Part shown: in pieces, positions 36,325 through 44,625 of the stretch | Numbering within the stretch: position 1 is the first letter of the stretch | Layout: each line of letters begins with the position of its first letter | Assembly (NCBI GenBank): GCA_050251715.1 | Contig: JBFWMG010000008.1 | Location: forward strand, 89,558-153,557 | Reading direction: 5' to 3' | Origin: JBFWMG01 sp050251715 | Lineage (GTDB): Bacteria; Desulfobacterota; Desulfovibrionia; Desulfovibrionales; Desulfovibrionaceae | DNA length: 64,000 bases | Made by a program: the position numbers and the translations under genes | Notes under the pieces: generated by a model | Seen by the model: the letters and a program-made list of their open reading frames with translations, nothing else | What the model was told of the DNA's origin: nothing | Database searches by the model: none

Positions 36325-36855
36325 CTATGAGGCGGCGGTGGCCAATTCCTGGCGGGAAAAGAGGGTGGTCAGGTCGAGCACGTGCACGAAGCGGTCGTGC
36401 AGGCTGGCGATGCCCCGGATGAATTCCGGCTTGATGCAGGTGCCGATGCGCGGGGCGTCCTTGCTTTCGCCGGGTTCCAACTCGAAGACTTCCTCCACGG
36501 CGTCGGCCAGCGCGCCCACCAGGGCGCGTTCGCCGTCAAAGGCTATCTCCATGATGATGATGCGGGTGTCCACGGTGCGTTCCTTGGCCCGCATGCCGAA
36601 CTTGCGGCGCAGGTCGATGACCGGCACCGCCGCCCCGCGCAGGTTGATCGCCCCGTACAGGTGGTCCGGCGTGCCGGGAATGTGCACCACCGCGCCCACC
36701 TCCAGGATTTCCCGCACGCTGTCGATGGCCGCGCCAAAACGCTCCTCATCCAGGACAAAGGTCAAATATTTCGAAAGCCCTTCGGTCTCGCGGTCCAGAC
36801 GGCTGACCTGCTTCCGAGATGCCGGGCCCGCGGCGTTCTTCTGCATTGTTCCCAT
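36325..36855 (-). CDS. cheW: Chemotaxis adaptor protein CheW
   Basis: 176 residues from the ATG at 36855. Two SH3-like beta domains of the CheW fold are visible: KYLTFVLDEERFGAAIDSVR, VREILEVGAVVHIPGTPDHL, YGAINLRGAAVPVIDLRRKF and VFELEPGESKDAPRIGTCIK. CheW links chemoreceptors to CheA. The 20-residue N-terminal extension before the first strand is polar. There is no CheA or CheY in the window; one chemoreceptor is encoded at 46887-48635. It lies alone downstream of the GGDEF-TPR gene on the same strand, with a 110-base spacer. Confidence 0.9.
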   Translation of the reverse strand: MGTMQKNAAGPASRKQVSRLDRETEGLSKYLTFVLDEERFGAAIDSVREILEVGAVVHIPGTPDHLYGAINLRGAAVPVIDLRRKFGMRAKERTVDTRIIIMEIAFDGERALVGALADAVEEVFELEPGESKDAPRIGTCIKPEFIRGIASLHDRFVHVLDLTTLFSRQELATAAS

Positions 36856-36965
36856 GGCTCCCCCGTTCCGGTGGTCGCGTGGTGCGCGCCGCAAAGGGCG
36901 GGCGCGCCATTCTCCTCTTCTTTTCCCACAAAAAAAGGGCGGCTGCAACGTTCCGCGTAAACCGG

Positions 36966-39410
36966 CTACAAATCCCGGGCCTTGTCCAGGGCCGCGCGGG
37001 ATTCGTCAGCCTTGCCGCCCGCTTCCAGGGCGCGGGCCAGTTCCAGCCAGAACCGTTTCTGGCCGGGTTGCAGCGCCACGCTCTGCCGGGCCAAGGCCTC
37101 GGCGATTTCCGGATCTTCCCCGCCGTCCAGATAGAGCTTGGCCATGAGGTGCAGGCAGGCCGCGTCCTTGGGGTCGTGCACCAGCGCCTGGTGCAGCAGT
37201 TCGCGGGCCTCCTCGGGTTTTTGCTGGCGCAGGGCGAGCCGGGCCAGATAGCGCCGGGTCACGCCCTGGCCGTCGCGGGTGTCCGCCGCGCGCTGGTAGT
37301 ACTTGCGCGCCTGGGCCAGCCTGCCGTCCGCCTCGGCCAGCTGCCCCAGGCGGATGAGGGCGTAGCCGTGGTCGGCACAGTGGCGCAGGCAGCGTTGGTA
37401 GGCCTTGCGCGCCCCGTCCGCCTCGCCCAGTTTCTGCAGCACGTAGCCCAGGTTGTAGAGCGCCATCACGTCCTTGCGGTCGCGGGCGATGACCGCCTCG
37501 AAATGGCGGCGCGCCTCCGCCGCCTTGCCCAGCCGGGCCAGGCACACCCCCAGCGAGTTGCGGGCCAGGGCGTTGTGCTCGTCGTCCAGCAGCGCGAGCT
37601 TGTATTCGTCCATGGCGCCGAACAGGTCGCCCTGGCAAAAGGCCTTGTCCGCGCTGATGGTCATGGCCAGGGAGCAGAACATTCCCGCGCGGGGCGCAGG
37701 CAGCCACAAGGCGTATTCCAGCGCCTTGGCGCAGTTTTCGGGCGCGTCGGCCTTGTGGAAGGTGAGAAAGGGGTGGGAGGCAAGCCCTGCCGCCGCCGTG
37801 CAGCCGCACTTTCTCTCCAGCCGCGCGCAGAGCTCCCTGTAGATGTCCAGGGTGGCGCGGGGCTGGGCGTCGGCATGGAAAAAGGCCATGCTGGTCAGGC
37901 TGTGGCGGCCGCCCAGCGCGGCCAGGCCGTGCTCGGCAAAGAACGCGCGGGCATAGCCCGCCGCCTCGCCCAGCAGCCGTTCCGCGCCGGAATGGAACCG
38001 CGCGGCGTCGCCGGTCTGCGCCGGGGCAAGGCGGACGAGCGTCATGACGAAACGGCCGCACGCCTCCCGCTCGCGGGTCCACGCGGCCAGAAAATCGCTG
38101 TACCGCAACAGGCCGGTCACCGGGTCCACGCGCGGCGCCGCGCCCGATCCGGCTGCCGGGTCGGCGGCATTGTCCGCCTCCAGCAGGGTCAGGCCGTCGC
38201 CTGTTGCCAGGGGCCAGGCCGTGTCCGCCTGGTGTAGCACCTCGGCCACCGCCTTGTCCGGCGCCACGTCCAGCAGGATGATCTCGCCCTTGTAGCCCGG
38301 TGCAACGCCGTTGGGCCTGCCGTCCGGCCCCTGGGCCGCCTGCGCGGCGGCGCCCGCCCAGACCAGGAACCGCTGCCCCTCCCGTGCCCCGGTCGTCTTG
38401 CCCAGGCTCACGGTCAGCCGCCCGGCGGGCAGGATGTCCACAACCCGTCCCCCTTCGCGCACGATCTGGTGGAAACCGAGGGCGTCCGGCGCGGCCTTGC
38501 CTGCGGCGGCCATGCCCCTGGCCGCGTCCGAGGCGTGCTTGGCCTTCAGGATGACCAGCCGTGCCTGCTCCTCGATGGGGCGTTCGAAGTCCGGTCCCTC
38601 CATGTCGCGGGGATAGGTGGCGTATCCGGCGGACACGGCGCAGCGCACCCGCGAGCCGGACAGGTCGTGGGAATAGGTGGCCTCGGCCATGTCCTGGCGC
38701 AGGGTTGCCGCCAGGGCGGCGCATTGCGTGGGCGTGCCCTCGGGCAGGTGGATGATGCAGGCGTCGTCCTTGCGTCCCACAAAGGCCTGGGGCGGGGCAA
38801 GGCGCGCCACGCGCGCGGCCATGTCCTCCACCACCCGGTCGCCGAACAGGAAGCCGAACTCCTGGTTGATGCGGCGCAGGCCGTCGAGGCGCAGATGCAC
38901 CACGCCCAGCGAGGCGCGGAATCCCGGCGACGTCTCTTCCGGGTCCGATGTCTCGGGCCGCAGGCACCCCTGGATGCGGCCCACGTCCTCGCTGACGCGG
39001 CGCAGGAAGTGGTGGCCGTTGGCGAGTCCGGTCATGGCGTCGGTCACGCCCATCTTGTGCAGCAGCAGCCGCTCCAGGCACAGCCGGGCCATGCGCGGCA
39101 GCAGGCGGCACATGCTTGCGGGCGCGCGCAAGGCCACGCCCCTGGCCATGAACACGCCGAGCAGTGCGTGGGGGTCGAGGTACAGGGGCAGGAGCAGCTT
39201 GCGTTCCGCAGGCAGGTAGACCGCCTGGCCCTTGTCCAGGTCGCCGTCCGGAGCCATCTCGGGCGAGAGGGTCTGGGGAAAATAGAGGCTGTGCGACTTG
39301 AAGTGGAGGAAGGTGGCGATGTCCTGGGCGAGGAGGCGCTCGCACCCGATGAGATCGTGGCGCGTGAGCGTGACCTTGGGGTTGAAGAAGAGATCGGTGA
39401 GGGCGTTCAT
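36966..39410 (-). CDS. Degenerate GGDEF protein with a C-terminal TPR array
   Basis: 814 residues. The first 115 residues are a poorly conserved sensory-looking region. Residues about 120-290 show the GGDEF-domain fold with the standard opening TDAMTGLANGHHFLRRVSED and LRLDGLRRINQEFGFLFGD, but the active-site turn reads GRKDD where GGDEF is expected, so diguanylate cyclase activity is unlikely. Residues about 420-590 look like a second, even more degenerate copy opening with DPVTGLLRYSDFL. Residues about 595-814 hold about six TPR repeats (ALARNSLGVCLARLGKAAEA, ALYNLGYVLQKLGEADGARK). It may act as a c-di-GMP or protein-binding scaffold. Confidence 0.8.
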   Translation of the reverse strand: MNALTDLFFNPKVTLTRHDLIGCERLLAQDIATFLHFKSHSLYFPQTLSPEMAPDGDLDKGQAVYLPAERKLLLPLYLDPHALLGVFMARGVALRAPASMCRLLPRMARLCLERLLLHKMGVTDAMTGLANGHHFLRRVSEDVGRIQGCLRPETSDPEETSPGFRASLGVVHLRLDGLRRINQEFGFLFGDRVVEDMAARVARLAPPQAFVGRKDDACIIHLPEGTPTQCAALAATLRQDMAEATYSHDLSGSRVRCAVSAGYATYPRDMEGPDFERPIEEQARLVILKAKHASDAARGMAAAGKAAPDALGFHQIVREGGRVVDILPAGRLTVSLGKTTGAREGQRFLVWAGAAAQAAQGPDGRPNGVAPGYKGEIILLDVAPDKAVAEVLHQADTAWPLATGDGLTLLEADNAADPAAGSGAAPRVDPVTGLLRYSDFLAAWTREREACGRFVMTLVRLAPAQTGDAARFHSGAERLLGEAAGYARAFFAEHGLAALGGRHSLTSMAFFHADAQPRATLDIYRELCARLERKCGCTAAAGLASHPFLTFHKADAPENCAKALEYALWLPAPRAGMFCSLAMTISADKAFCQGDLFGAMDEYKLALLDDEHNALARNSLGVCLARLGKAAEARRHFEAVIARDRKDVMALYNLGYVLQKLGEADGARKAYQRCLRHCADHGYALIRLGQLAEADGRLAQARKYYQRAADTRDGQGVTRRYLARLALRQQKPEEARELLHQALVHDPKDAACLHLMAKLYLDGGEDPEIAEALARQSVALQPGQKRFWLELARALEAGGKADESRAALDKARDL

Positions 39411-39485
39411 GAACGGAAGTCATAGCGCCGCTGGGGCGTTTGCACAAGCGGCGCCCGCGTCGGGGGCGCGCGCACACGCCATAAT

Positions 39486-39651
39486 CCGGACGGCGCACGC
39501 GCCATGGCCGGAAGGGCGCACGCGCCATGGCCGGAAGGGCGCACGCGCCATGGCCGGGACGGCGCACGCGCGATAGTTCGGGACGGCGCACGCGCGATAG
39601 TTCGGGACGGCGCACGCGCCGCAAGCCGGACGGCGCGTGCCGTCCGGCTTG
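39486..39651. repeat. GC-rich tandem repeat with a terminal hairpin, downstream of flagellin
   Basis: Six to seven units of 23-25 bp follow each other, each with the core GGCGCACGCGC and ending in CATGG or GATAG. The last unit leads into a perfect 13-bp inverted repeat (CAAGCCGGACGGC / GCCGTCCGGCTTG, 39622-39651, loop GCGT) 36 bases after the flagellin stop. On the minus strand no T run follows, so the hairpin is not a classical terminator but could stabilise the flagellin mRNA. The array lies in the gap between flagellin and the GGDEF-TPR gene. Confidence 0.85.
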
Positions 39652-39686
39652 TGGTGGAAAAAGTTCGTGTCCGGTCAGCCCGCGGT

Positions 39687-40577
39687 TTAGCCGCCGCCGA
39701 TAAGCTGCATGGCCAGACGAGGCAGGGAGTTGGCCTGCGCAAGCATGGCCACGGCGCTCTGGGTGAGTATCTGGTTGCGCACGAATTCGGTCATTTCCGA
39801 GGCAACGTCCACGTCGGAGATGCGGGATTCGGAGGCTTGCAGATTTTCCGCCTGGATGGACAGGTTGGTGATGGTGTTCTCCAGCCGGTTCTGCAACGCG
39901 CCCAGTGCGGCGCGGATGTTGTCCTTGGAGATGATCGCCTGCTCGATGGCGTCGAGGGCGAGCTGGGCTCCTTGCTGGGTGGAGATGGAGTAGCCCGGTC
40001 CAGCCACGGAGTTGTTGCCGAGACCAAGGTACGATGCGGTGGCGCCGCCGATGGTCACGTAGTAGTAGTCTTCGCTGGAATCGTTGCCCGTGCCGAAGTG
40101 GATCTTCATGGCGCCCGTGGAGAGCATGGCGGAGCCGTCGTGCACACCGGAGAGGTGGCCGTCGAGCAGGTGGATGCCGTTGAAGTCCGTGGCCAGCGCG
40201 ATACGGGTAATTTCCGAAGCCATTGCCTGGTATTCGGACTCGATCATCAAGCGCTGGTTGGAGTTGTAGGTACCCGTGGCCGCCTGTTCGGCGAGTTCCT
40301 TCATGCGGATCAGCTTTTCGTCGATGACCTGCAAGGCGCCGTCAGCCGTTTGCAACATGGAGATGGCGTCGTTGGCGTTGCGCACGCCCTGGTTCAGCGT
40401 CGAAATATCAGCGCGCATGAGCTCGCGGATGGCCAAACCGGCGGCATCGTCCGCTGCGGAGTTGACGCGCAAGCCGGATGACAGGCGTTCCGTGGACGTG
40501 GACAGCCTGCTGTAGCTTGTGCTCAAGTTTCTCGCGGCGTTCATCGCCATCATGTTGTGGTTGATGATAAGTGACAT
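39687..40577 (-). CDS. fliC: Flagellin
   Basis: 296 residues from the ATG at 40577. N-terminal D0/D1 region: SLIINHNMMAMNAARNLSTS, then RLSSGLRVNSAADDAAGLAI. C-terminal D1/D0 region: NLSIQAENLQASESRISDVD and EMTEFVRNQILTQSAVAMLA, ending in PRLAMQLIGGG. The central surface part is short (about 80 residues), normal for Desulfovibrio-type flagellins. TGGAG stands eight bases before the ATG, inside a leader with GGA sites that could be CsrA targets. It is unlinked to the main flagellar operon in this window. Confidence 0.96.
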   Translation of the reverse strand: MSLIINHNMMAMNAARNLSTSYSRLSTSTERLSSGLRVNSAADDAAGLAIRELMRADISTLNQGVRNANDAISMLQTADGALQVIDEKLIRMKELAEQAATGTYNSNQRLMIESEYQAMASEITRIALATDFNGIHLLDGHLSGVHDGSAMLSTGAMKIHFGTGNDSSEDYYYVTIGGATASYLGLGNNSVAGPGYSISTQQGAQLALDAIEQAIISKDNIRAALGALQNRLENTITNLSIQAENLQASESRISDVDVASEMTEFVRNQILTQSAVAMLAQANSLPRLAMQLIGGG

Positions 40578-40628
40578 GGCAATGCTCCAGGTTGAGAGTC
40601 GGAAAAATTTGTTCCCCTGCCCGCCAGA

Positions 40629-40644
40629 ATCAATATCGGTGCCA
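40629..40644 (-). promoter_or_regulatory. Candidate sigma-54 promoter of flagellin
   Basis: Minus strand: TGGCAC, five bases, TTGAT. The -24 element matches the sigma-54 consensus TGGCAC fully; the -12 element has TTGA where TTGC is expected. It lies about 52 bases upstream of the flagellin ATG. A sigma-28 -10-like ACCGATAT overlaps it, but a TAAA -35 box at the right distance is missing. The window also encodes a sigma-54 activator. Confidence 0.45.
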
Positions 40645-40707
40645 TAATTATCTTTGTCAGCCATAACAGTATGTTAAGTTTTTGATGTGCTAAGGTGGGA
40701 AAAACAT

Positions 40708-40730
40708 GCCGCCCGGACGGGCGGCTTTTT
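40708..40730. terminator. Bidirectional intrinsic-terminator hairpin between flagellin and the MATE gene
   Basis: GCCGCCC-GGAC-GGGCGGC followed by TTTTT on the plus strand; on the minus strand the same hairpin is followed by ATGTTTTT. It lies between two divergently transcribed genes, where no terminator would be expected for either, so a short transcript or read-through protection may be involved. Confidence 0.8.
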
Positions 40731-40985
40731 GACATCGGGCGGCAGGCGTGGGAGCGGCGCGGGCCAAGGCCTGCCCACGGCGGTTGACACGGGGCAAGGG
40801 CGGGACTAGGACGCGCTCTTCGACGCGCCGTGCCCTGGCGGCGGAGGCACGCTCGCCTGCGCGCGCCTGGAAGGGGCTTCCCTTTGGCCGGTTATGATGC
40901 GAGAGGGGAATGGCGCCGCGTTGCCGCCCACCAGGGGGGGCAACGGGCCGGGACGATCCCCGGCAACGGCCCAAGAGGAGAGGAC

Positions 40986-42365
40986 ATGACGGGACGCTGG
41001 TCCATGCACAACGGTTACCGCGACGTGCTGCGGGTTGCCCTGCCGCTCATCGTGAGCATGGGGGCAAGCTCGCTCATGTTCTTTACGGACCGCCTTTTTT
41101 TGAGCGCCTATTCGCTCGACGCCATTGCGGCGGCCCTGCCCGCGGGCATTGCCTCGTTCCTGTTCATGAGCTTTTTCATGGGCACGGCGGGCTATGTGAA
41201 CGTATTCATCGCCCAGTACACCGGGGCCGGGCAGCCCGAACGGGTGGCCAGCTCCCTGTGGCAGGGCATCTGGTTCTGTCTCGGCTCGTGGGTGGCCATG
41301 GCGTTGCTGTGGTTTGCGGCAGAGCCGCTTTTCGCCCTGGTCGGGCACTCTCCGGCAGTGCAAGCCCTTGAGGTCGCCTACTTCCAGGTGCTCAGCCTGG
41401 GCGCGGGCATCGGCGTGCTGGCCGTGGCGTTGTCGAGCTTCTATTCCGGGCGCGGGCTGACGCGGCCGGTCATGGTGGTCAACCTGGCGGGCGCGGCGCT
41501 CAACATTCCCTTGGACTACGCGCTCATCAACGGGGCGTGGGGCGCTCCGGAAATGGGCATCGTGGGCGCGGGCTGCGCCACGGTGCTGGGGTGGTGCTTT
41601 TCGACGCTGGTGTTCGCGCTGCTCATTTTTCGCCGCTCCAACAACCTGCGCTACGGCATGCGCGCCGCGTGGCGGCTCGACCGCGTCCTCTTCGGCCGTC
41701 TGCTGCGCTACGGCCTGCCGGGCGGGGTGGAATTCTTCATCGACATCTTCGCCTTCACCTTCTTTGTGCTCACCATGGGCAGGATCGGGTTCGTGGAACT
41801 GGCGGCGACCAATATCGCCGTGTCCATCAACGGCCTGACCTTTCTGCCCATGATCGGCATGCACGTGGCCCTGTCCACCCTGATGGGCCAGTCCATTGGC
41901 CGTGGTACGCCCGAAGAGGGGGCGCAGGCCGTGACCAGCGCCCTGCACATGACCATGGCCTACATGGCCGTGGTCTGTCTCGTCTTTGTGTTCTTTCCGG
42001 ACTGGCTGCTGGAGTGTTTTCGGCAGCGGGGCGGCGGCGGGGCGGATTTCGCGGCGGTCAAGGAGCAGGGCATGGTCCTGCTGCGCATGCTGGCCTTGTA
42101 TACCTTGTTCGACGGGTTCTCCATCGTGTATTTCGGCGCGCTCAAGGGGGCGGGCGATACCCTGTGGTGCATGTGGGCCATGGCCGGGGTCTCTCTCTCC
42201 CTGCTGGTCGTGCCGGTGTTCGTGTGCGTGGAATGGTTCCATTCGAGCGTGTACGTGGCCTGGACGTGGATGCTTGCCTATTCCCTGGGGCTTGGCTCGG
42301 CCTCCATGTGGCGCTATCGGCGCGGCCGCTGGCGCGGCATGCGGGTCATCGAATCCGCGTCTTGA
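40986..42365 (+). CDS. MATE-family multidrug/Na+ efflux transporter
   Basis: 459 residues from the ATG at 40986 (GAGGAGAGG upstream). About 12 membrane helices are visible, for example VALPLIVSMGASSLMFFTDR, IASFLFMSFFMGTAGYVNVF and GIVGAGCATVLGWCFSTLVF. The MATE repeat pattern (two halves with similar first helices) is seen at LPLIVSMGASSLMFFTDRLF and LPGGVEFFIDIFAFTFFVLT. It exports drugs or metabolites in exchange for Na+ or H+. The substrate is unknown. It is followed after 127 bases by a nitroreductase gene on the same strand. Confidence 0.92.
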   Translation: MTGRWSMHNGYRDVLRVALPLIVSMGASSLMFFTDRLFLSAYSLDAIAAALPAGIASFLFMSFFMGTAGYVNVFIAQYTGAGQPERVASSLWQGIWFCLGSWVAMALLWFAAEPLFALVGHSPAVQALEVAYFQVLSLGAGIGVLAVALSSFYSGRGLTRPVMVVNLAGAALNIPLDYALINGAWGAPEMGIVGAGCATVLGWCFSTLVFALLIFRRSNNLRYGMRAAWRLDRVLFGRLLRYGLPGGVEFFIDIFAFTFFVLTMGRIGFVELAATNIAVSINGLTFLPMIGMHVALSTLMGQSIGRGTPEEGAQAVTSALHMTMAYMAVVCLVFVFFPDWLLECFRQRGGGGADFAAVKEQGMVLLRMLALYTLFDGFSIVYFGALKGAGDTLWCMWAMAGVSLSLLVVPVFVCVEWFHSSVYVAWTWMLAYSLGLGSASMWRYRRGRWRGMRVIESAS

Positions 42366-42492
42366 CCGTGGGCGCGCCGGAATGGGCGCGGCCCGTGGCG
42401 GGCGGGAACGGTGGCCCTGGCCGGGCGGGTTGAAAGGGCCGCCGCTATGCTTTATGGCTGTGGGGCACACCCTCACCAGCCAAGGAGCCACA

Positions 42493-43014
42493 ATGTCCGA
42501 TACAACGCATCCCGTGCTTGCCGCCATACGTCAGCGGCGCAGCATCCGTACGTTCACCCCCGCCGCCCTGACCGAGGACGAGATCACGGCCATTCTGGAG
42601 GCGGGCGTCTGGGCTCCCAGCGGGCTGAACAACCAACCCTGGAAATTTCTGGTCGTGCGCACGGGCGATCCGCGCAAGGAAATCCTTGCCGGTCTTACCA
42701 AGTACACCCACATCCTGAACGGTGCGGACACGCTTTTTTGCGTGTTTCTGGACAAGGAGCGCATGTACAACCCGCTCAAGGACCATCAGGTGGCGGGCGC
42801 GGCCATCCAGAACATGCTGCTGGCCGTGCATGCCCTGGGATTGGGCGCGGTGTGGATCGGCGAGATCATCAACCGTCCCGACGAAGTGATGGACGCCATT
42901 GGCGTGGACAAGGAACAGTACGAATTCATGGCCGTGCTGGCCGTGGGGCATCCCGACCAGAAGGGGTCGTCGTCGCGGCGTGAATTGGAATCCTTTCTCA
43001 TGGAGGCCCGGTAA
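42493..43014 (+). CDS. Nitroreductase-family FMN oxidoreductase
   Basis: 173 residues (AAGGAG upstream). Family motifs: RRSIRTFTPAALTEDEI, the FMN-binding WAPSGLNNQPWKFLVV near residue 40, and the C-terminal LGLGAVWIGEIINRPDEV and AVGHPDQKGSSSRRE. It uses NAD(P)H to reduce nitro compounds or related substrates. Its stop overlaps the start of the next gene by one base (TAATG). Confidence 0.9.
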   Translation: MSDTTHPVLAAIRQRRSIRTFTPAALTEDEITAILEAGVWAPSGLNNQPWKFLVVRTGDPRKEILAGLTKYTHILNGADTLFCVFLDKERMYNPLKDHQVAGAAIQNMLLAVHALGLGAVWIGEIINRPDEVMDAIGVDKEQYEFMAVLAVGHPDQKGSSSRRELESFLMEAR

Positions 43015-43640
43015 TGGAGGTGTTCTCCTTTGCCTTGGGGCCGCTGGCGACGAACTGCTTTGTGGCCGTTTCGGACGGCAAGGCCGTGGCCGTGGATCCG
43101 GGCGGCGAGCCCTCGCGGGTGATCGAAGCCCTGAAGGTCAAGAATCTGACGTTGACCCACATCCTGGTCACGCATTTCCATTTTGATCACATATATGGAT
43201 GCAAGGCGTTGGCGGACGCCACGGGCGCGCCCATAGTGGCCAGCCCCACGGACGCCTTTCTGCTGGACACCGAGCTGGGCGGCGGCGGGTTCATGGGCTT
43301 CCCCACGGTGGAGCCGTTCGCCTACACCGGCATCGAGCCGGGCGAGACCGCGTTCCTGGACCAGCCCTGCACGGTGCTGGCCACGCCCGGCCACTCGCCG
43401 GGCAGCCTGTCGTTCTATTTCCCCCGCGAAGGGCACCTCTTTTCCGGGGATGTCATCTTTGCCCGCTCCATAGGGCGCACGGATTTTCCGGGCGGCAGCC
43501 TGGACGATCTGCTCGCCTCGGTGCGCGAGAAAATCTTCACCCTGCCTGACGACACCGTGATCCATTCCGGGCACGGCGACGCCACCACGGTGGGCGAGGA
43601 GCGGTTGCACAATCCTTTTTTCAGCCAATTCAGGCGGTAG
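43014..43640 (+). CDS. Metallo-beta-lactamase-fold hydrolase (glyoxalase II-like)
   Basis: 208 residues. The zinc-binding motif HFHFDH (about residue 56) is intact; further ligands are in ATPGHSPGSLSF and in VIHSGHGDATTVGEE. The first part FALGPLATNCFVAVSDGKAV is of the hydroxyacylglutathione hydrolase/YcbL kind. It may hydrolyse thioesters. Its start is coupled to the nitroreductase by a TAATG overlap. Confidence 0.9.
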   Translation: MEVFSFALGPLATNCFVAVSDGKAVAVDPGGEPSRVIEALKVKNLTLTHILVTHFHFDHIYGCKALADATGAPIVASPTDAFLLDTELGGGGFMGFPTVEPFAYTGIEPGETAFLDQPCTVLATPGHSPGSLSFYFPREGHLFSGDVIFARSIGRTDFPGGSLDDLLASVREKIFTLPDDTVIHSGHGDATTVGEERLHNPFFSQFRR

Positions 43641-43697
43641 GAGATACTTGTGGACGGCAGCACGGTGGTTCTTGATTTGCGGAGCAAGTGTTGAGGC

Positions 43698-43892
43698 GTG
43701 GGACTGGAGGTGAGTTGGCACCTCCGACTCGGCAAACAGGATGTCTTGAAGGCGCTGGTTGGAACGAAAACCGTGCGCCAGTTGGAGAACGCGTTGCTCA
43801 TGGAGCCGCAGTGGCGGATGGAGACCCTGGACAGGGGCGACCACATCGAGGCGGTATTCACCCTCAAACAGCCGCGTCCGGCGCGGCCATGA
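43698..43892 (+). CDS. Possible small protein (64 residues)
   Basis: A frame of 64 codons from a GTG at 43698 in an otherwise empty 260-base gap: GLEVSWHLRLGKQDVLKALV, then GTKTVRQLENALLMEPQWRM. Composition is protein-like, and a GAGG lies just before the start. No family is recognised, the start is uncertain, and it could be non-coding. It ends 10 bases before the flavodoxin-fold gene. Confidence 0.45.
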   Translation: MGLEVSWHLRLGKQDVLKALVGTKTVRQLENALLMEPQWRMETLDRGDHIEAVFTLKQPRPARP

Positions 43893-43902
43893 GGCGGACG
43901 GC

Positions 43903-44514
43903 ATGACCCAGGGCGCCGTGGTGTTCGCATGCAGCCCCCGCAAGGGCGGCAACACGGACGTGGCGGCGGCGCTCCTGGCCCAGGGCGTGCAGGAAGCGGG
44001 CGGCCGGGCCGATGTCGTGTATCTGCGCGACCATGCCGTGGCAGGGTGCATGGCGTGCGGCCATTGCGAGCGTGACCCGGCGTGCGGCTGCGCGCTTGCC
44101 GCCACGGACCAGGCCGAATCCCTGTTCGCGCTGCTCCTGGCCACGCCCTGCGCGATTTTTGCCTCGCCGATCTATTTTTACAGCGTTCCCGCCCACTTCA
44201 AGGCGTTCATCGACCGCGCCCAGCGCTACTATGTGCTCAAGCGGCGGCCGGAAAGCACCATGGCCTGCCTGCCCTGGCGCAAGGCCCATGTGGTGCTGGC
44301 CGCCGGACGCGTTCGGGGCGACTACCTGTTCGACGGCGCCTTGCGCACCCTGCGTGTGTTTCTCGATCCCTTCAATCTGACCCTGGACGCCCCCCTGCTG
44401 CTGCGCGGCCTGGATGCCCACGGGGAGCTGGCAACGGACGCCACCCGGCGCGACCAGCTCCGCGCCCATGGCCGGGCGGCCTGGACCGGACGGTCCGGCC
44501 TGGACCAGGCGTAG
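43903..44514 (+). CDS. Flavodoxin-fold NAD(P)H-dependent FMN reductase
   Basis: 203 residues. The FMN-phosphate loop is at the N-terminus (VVFACSPRKGGNTDVAAALL), and the Cys-rich segment CMACGHCERDPACGC is typical of iron-sulfur flavoproteins and their relatives. Later blocks: ILASPIYFYSVPAHFKAFID-like (here IFASPIYFYSVPAHFKAFID) and the DR-Q-Y ending. It reduces flavin or an unknown acceptor. It lies upstream of comF with a 43-base gap that begins the repeat-encoded start region. Confidence 0.88.
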   Translation: MTQGAVVFACSPRKGGNTDVAAALLAQGVQEAGGRADVVYLRDHAVAGCMACGHCERDPACGCALAATDQAESLFALLLATPCAIFASPIYFYSVPAHFKAFIDRAQRYYVLKRRPESTMACLPWRKAHVVLAAGRVRGDYLFDGALRTLRVFLDPFNLTLDAPLLLRGLDAHGELATDATRRDQLRAHGRAAWTGRSGLDQA

Positions 44515-44550
44515 GGCGCGGCCATGGTGGGCGCATGGTCATGGTGAGCG

Positions 44551-44625
44551 CACGGACATGACACGCACGGACATGACACGGACGGACATGACACGCACGG
44601 ACATGATGCGGACGGACATGATGCG
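44551..44625 (+). repeat. 15-bp tandem repeat at the start of comF
   Basis: Five units of a 15-bp sequence (CACGGACATGACACG, with small variants) and the start of a sixth. Each unit contains an ATG in the comF frame and codes for the pentapeptide TDMTR or TDMMR. A change in copy number would be in frame and would alter only the number of start codons and N-terminal residues. Confidence 0.9.

Noticed and set aside
39486..39651. Tandem array considered as a CRISPR
   Set aside because: Units are adjacent with no unique spacers and no cas genes are nearby.
40629..40650. Sigma-28 promoter for flagellin
   Set aside because: The -10-like ACCGATAT is present, but no TAAA lies 15-16 bases upstream; a sigma-54-type site fits slightly better, although it is also imperfect.
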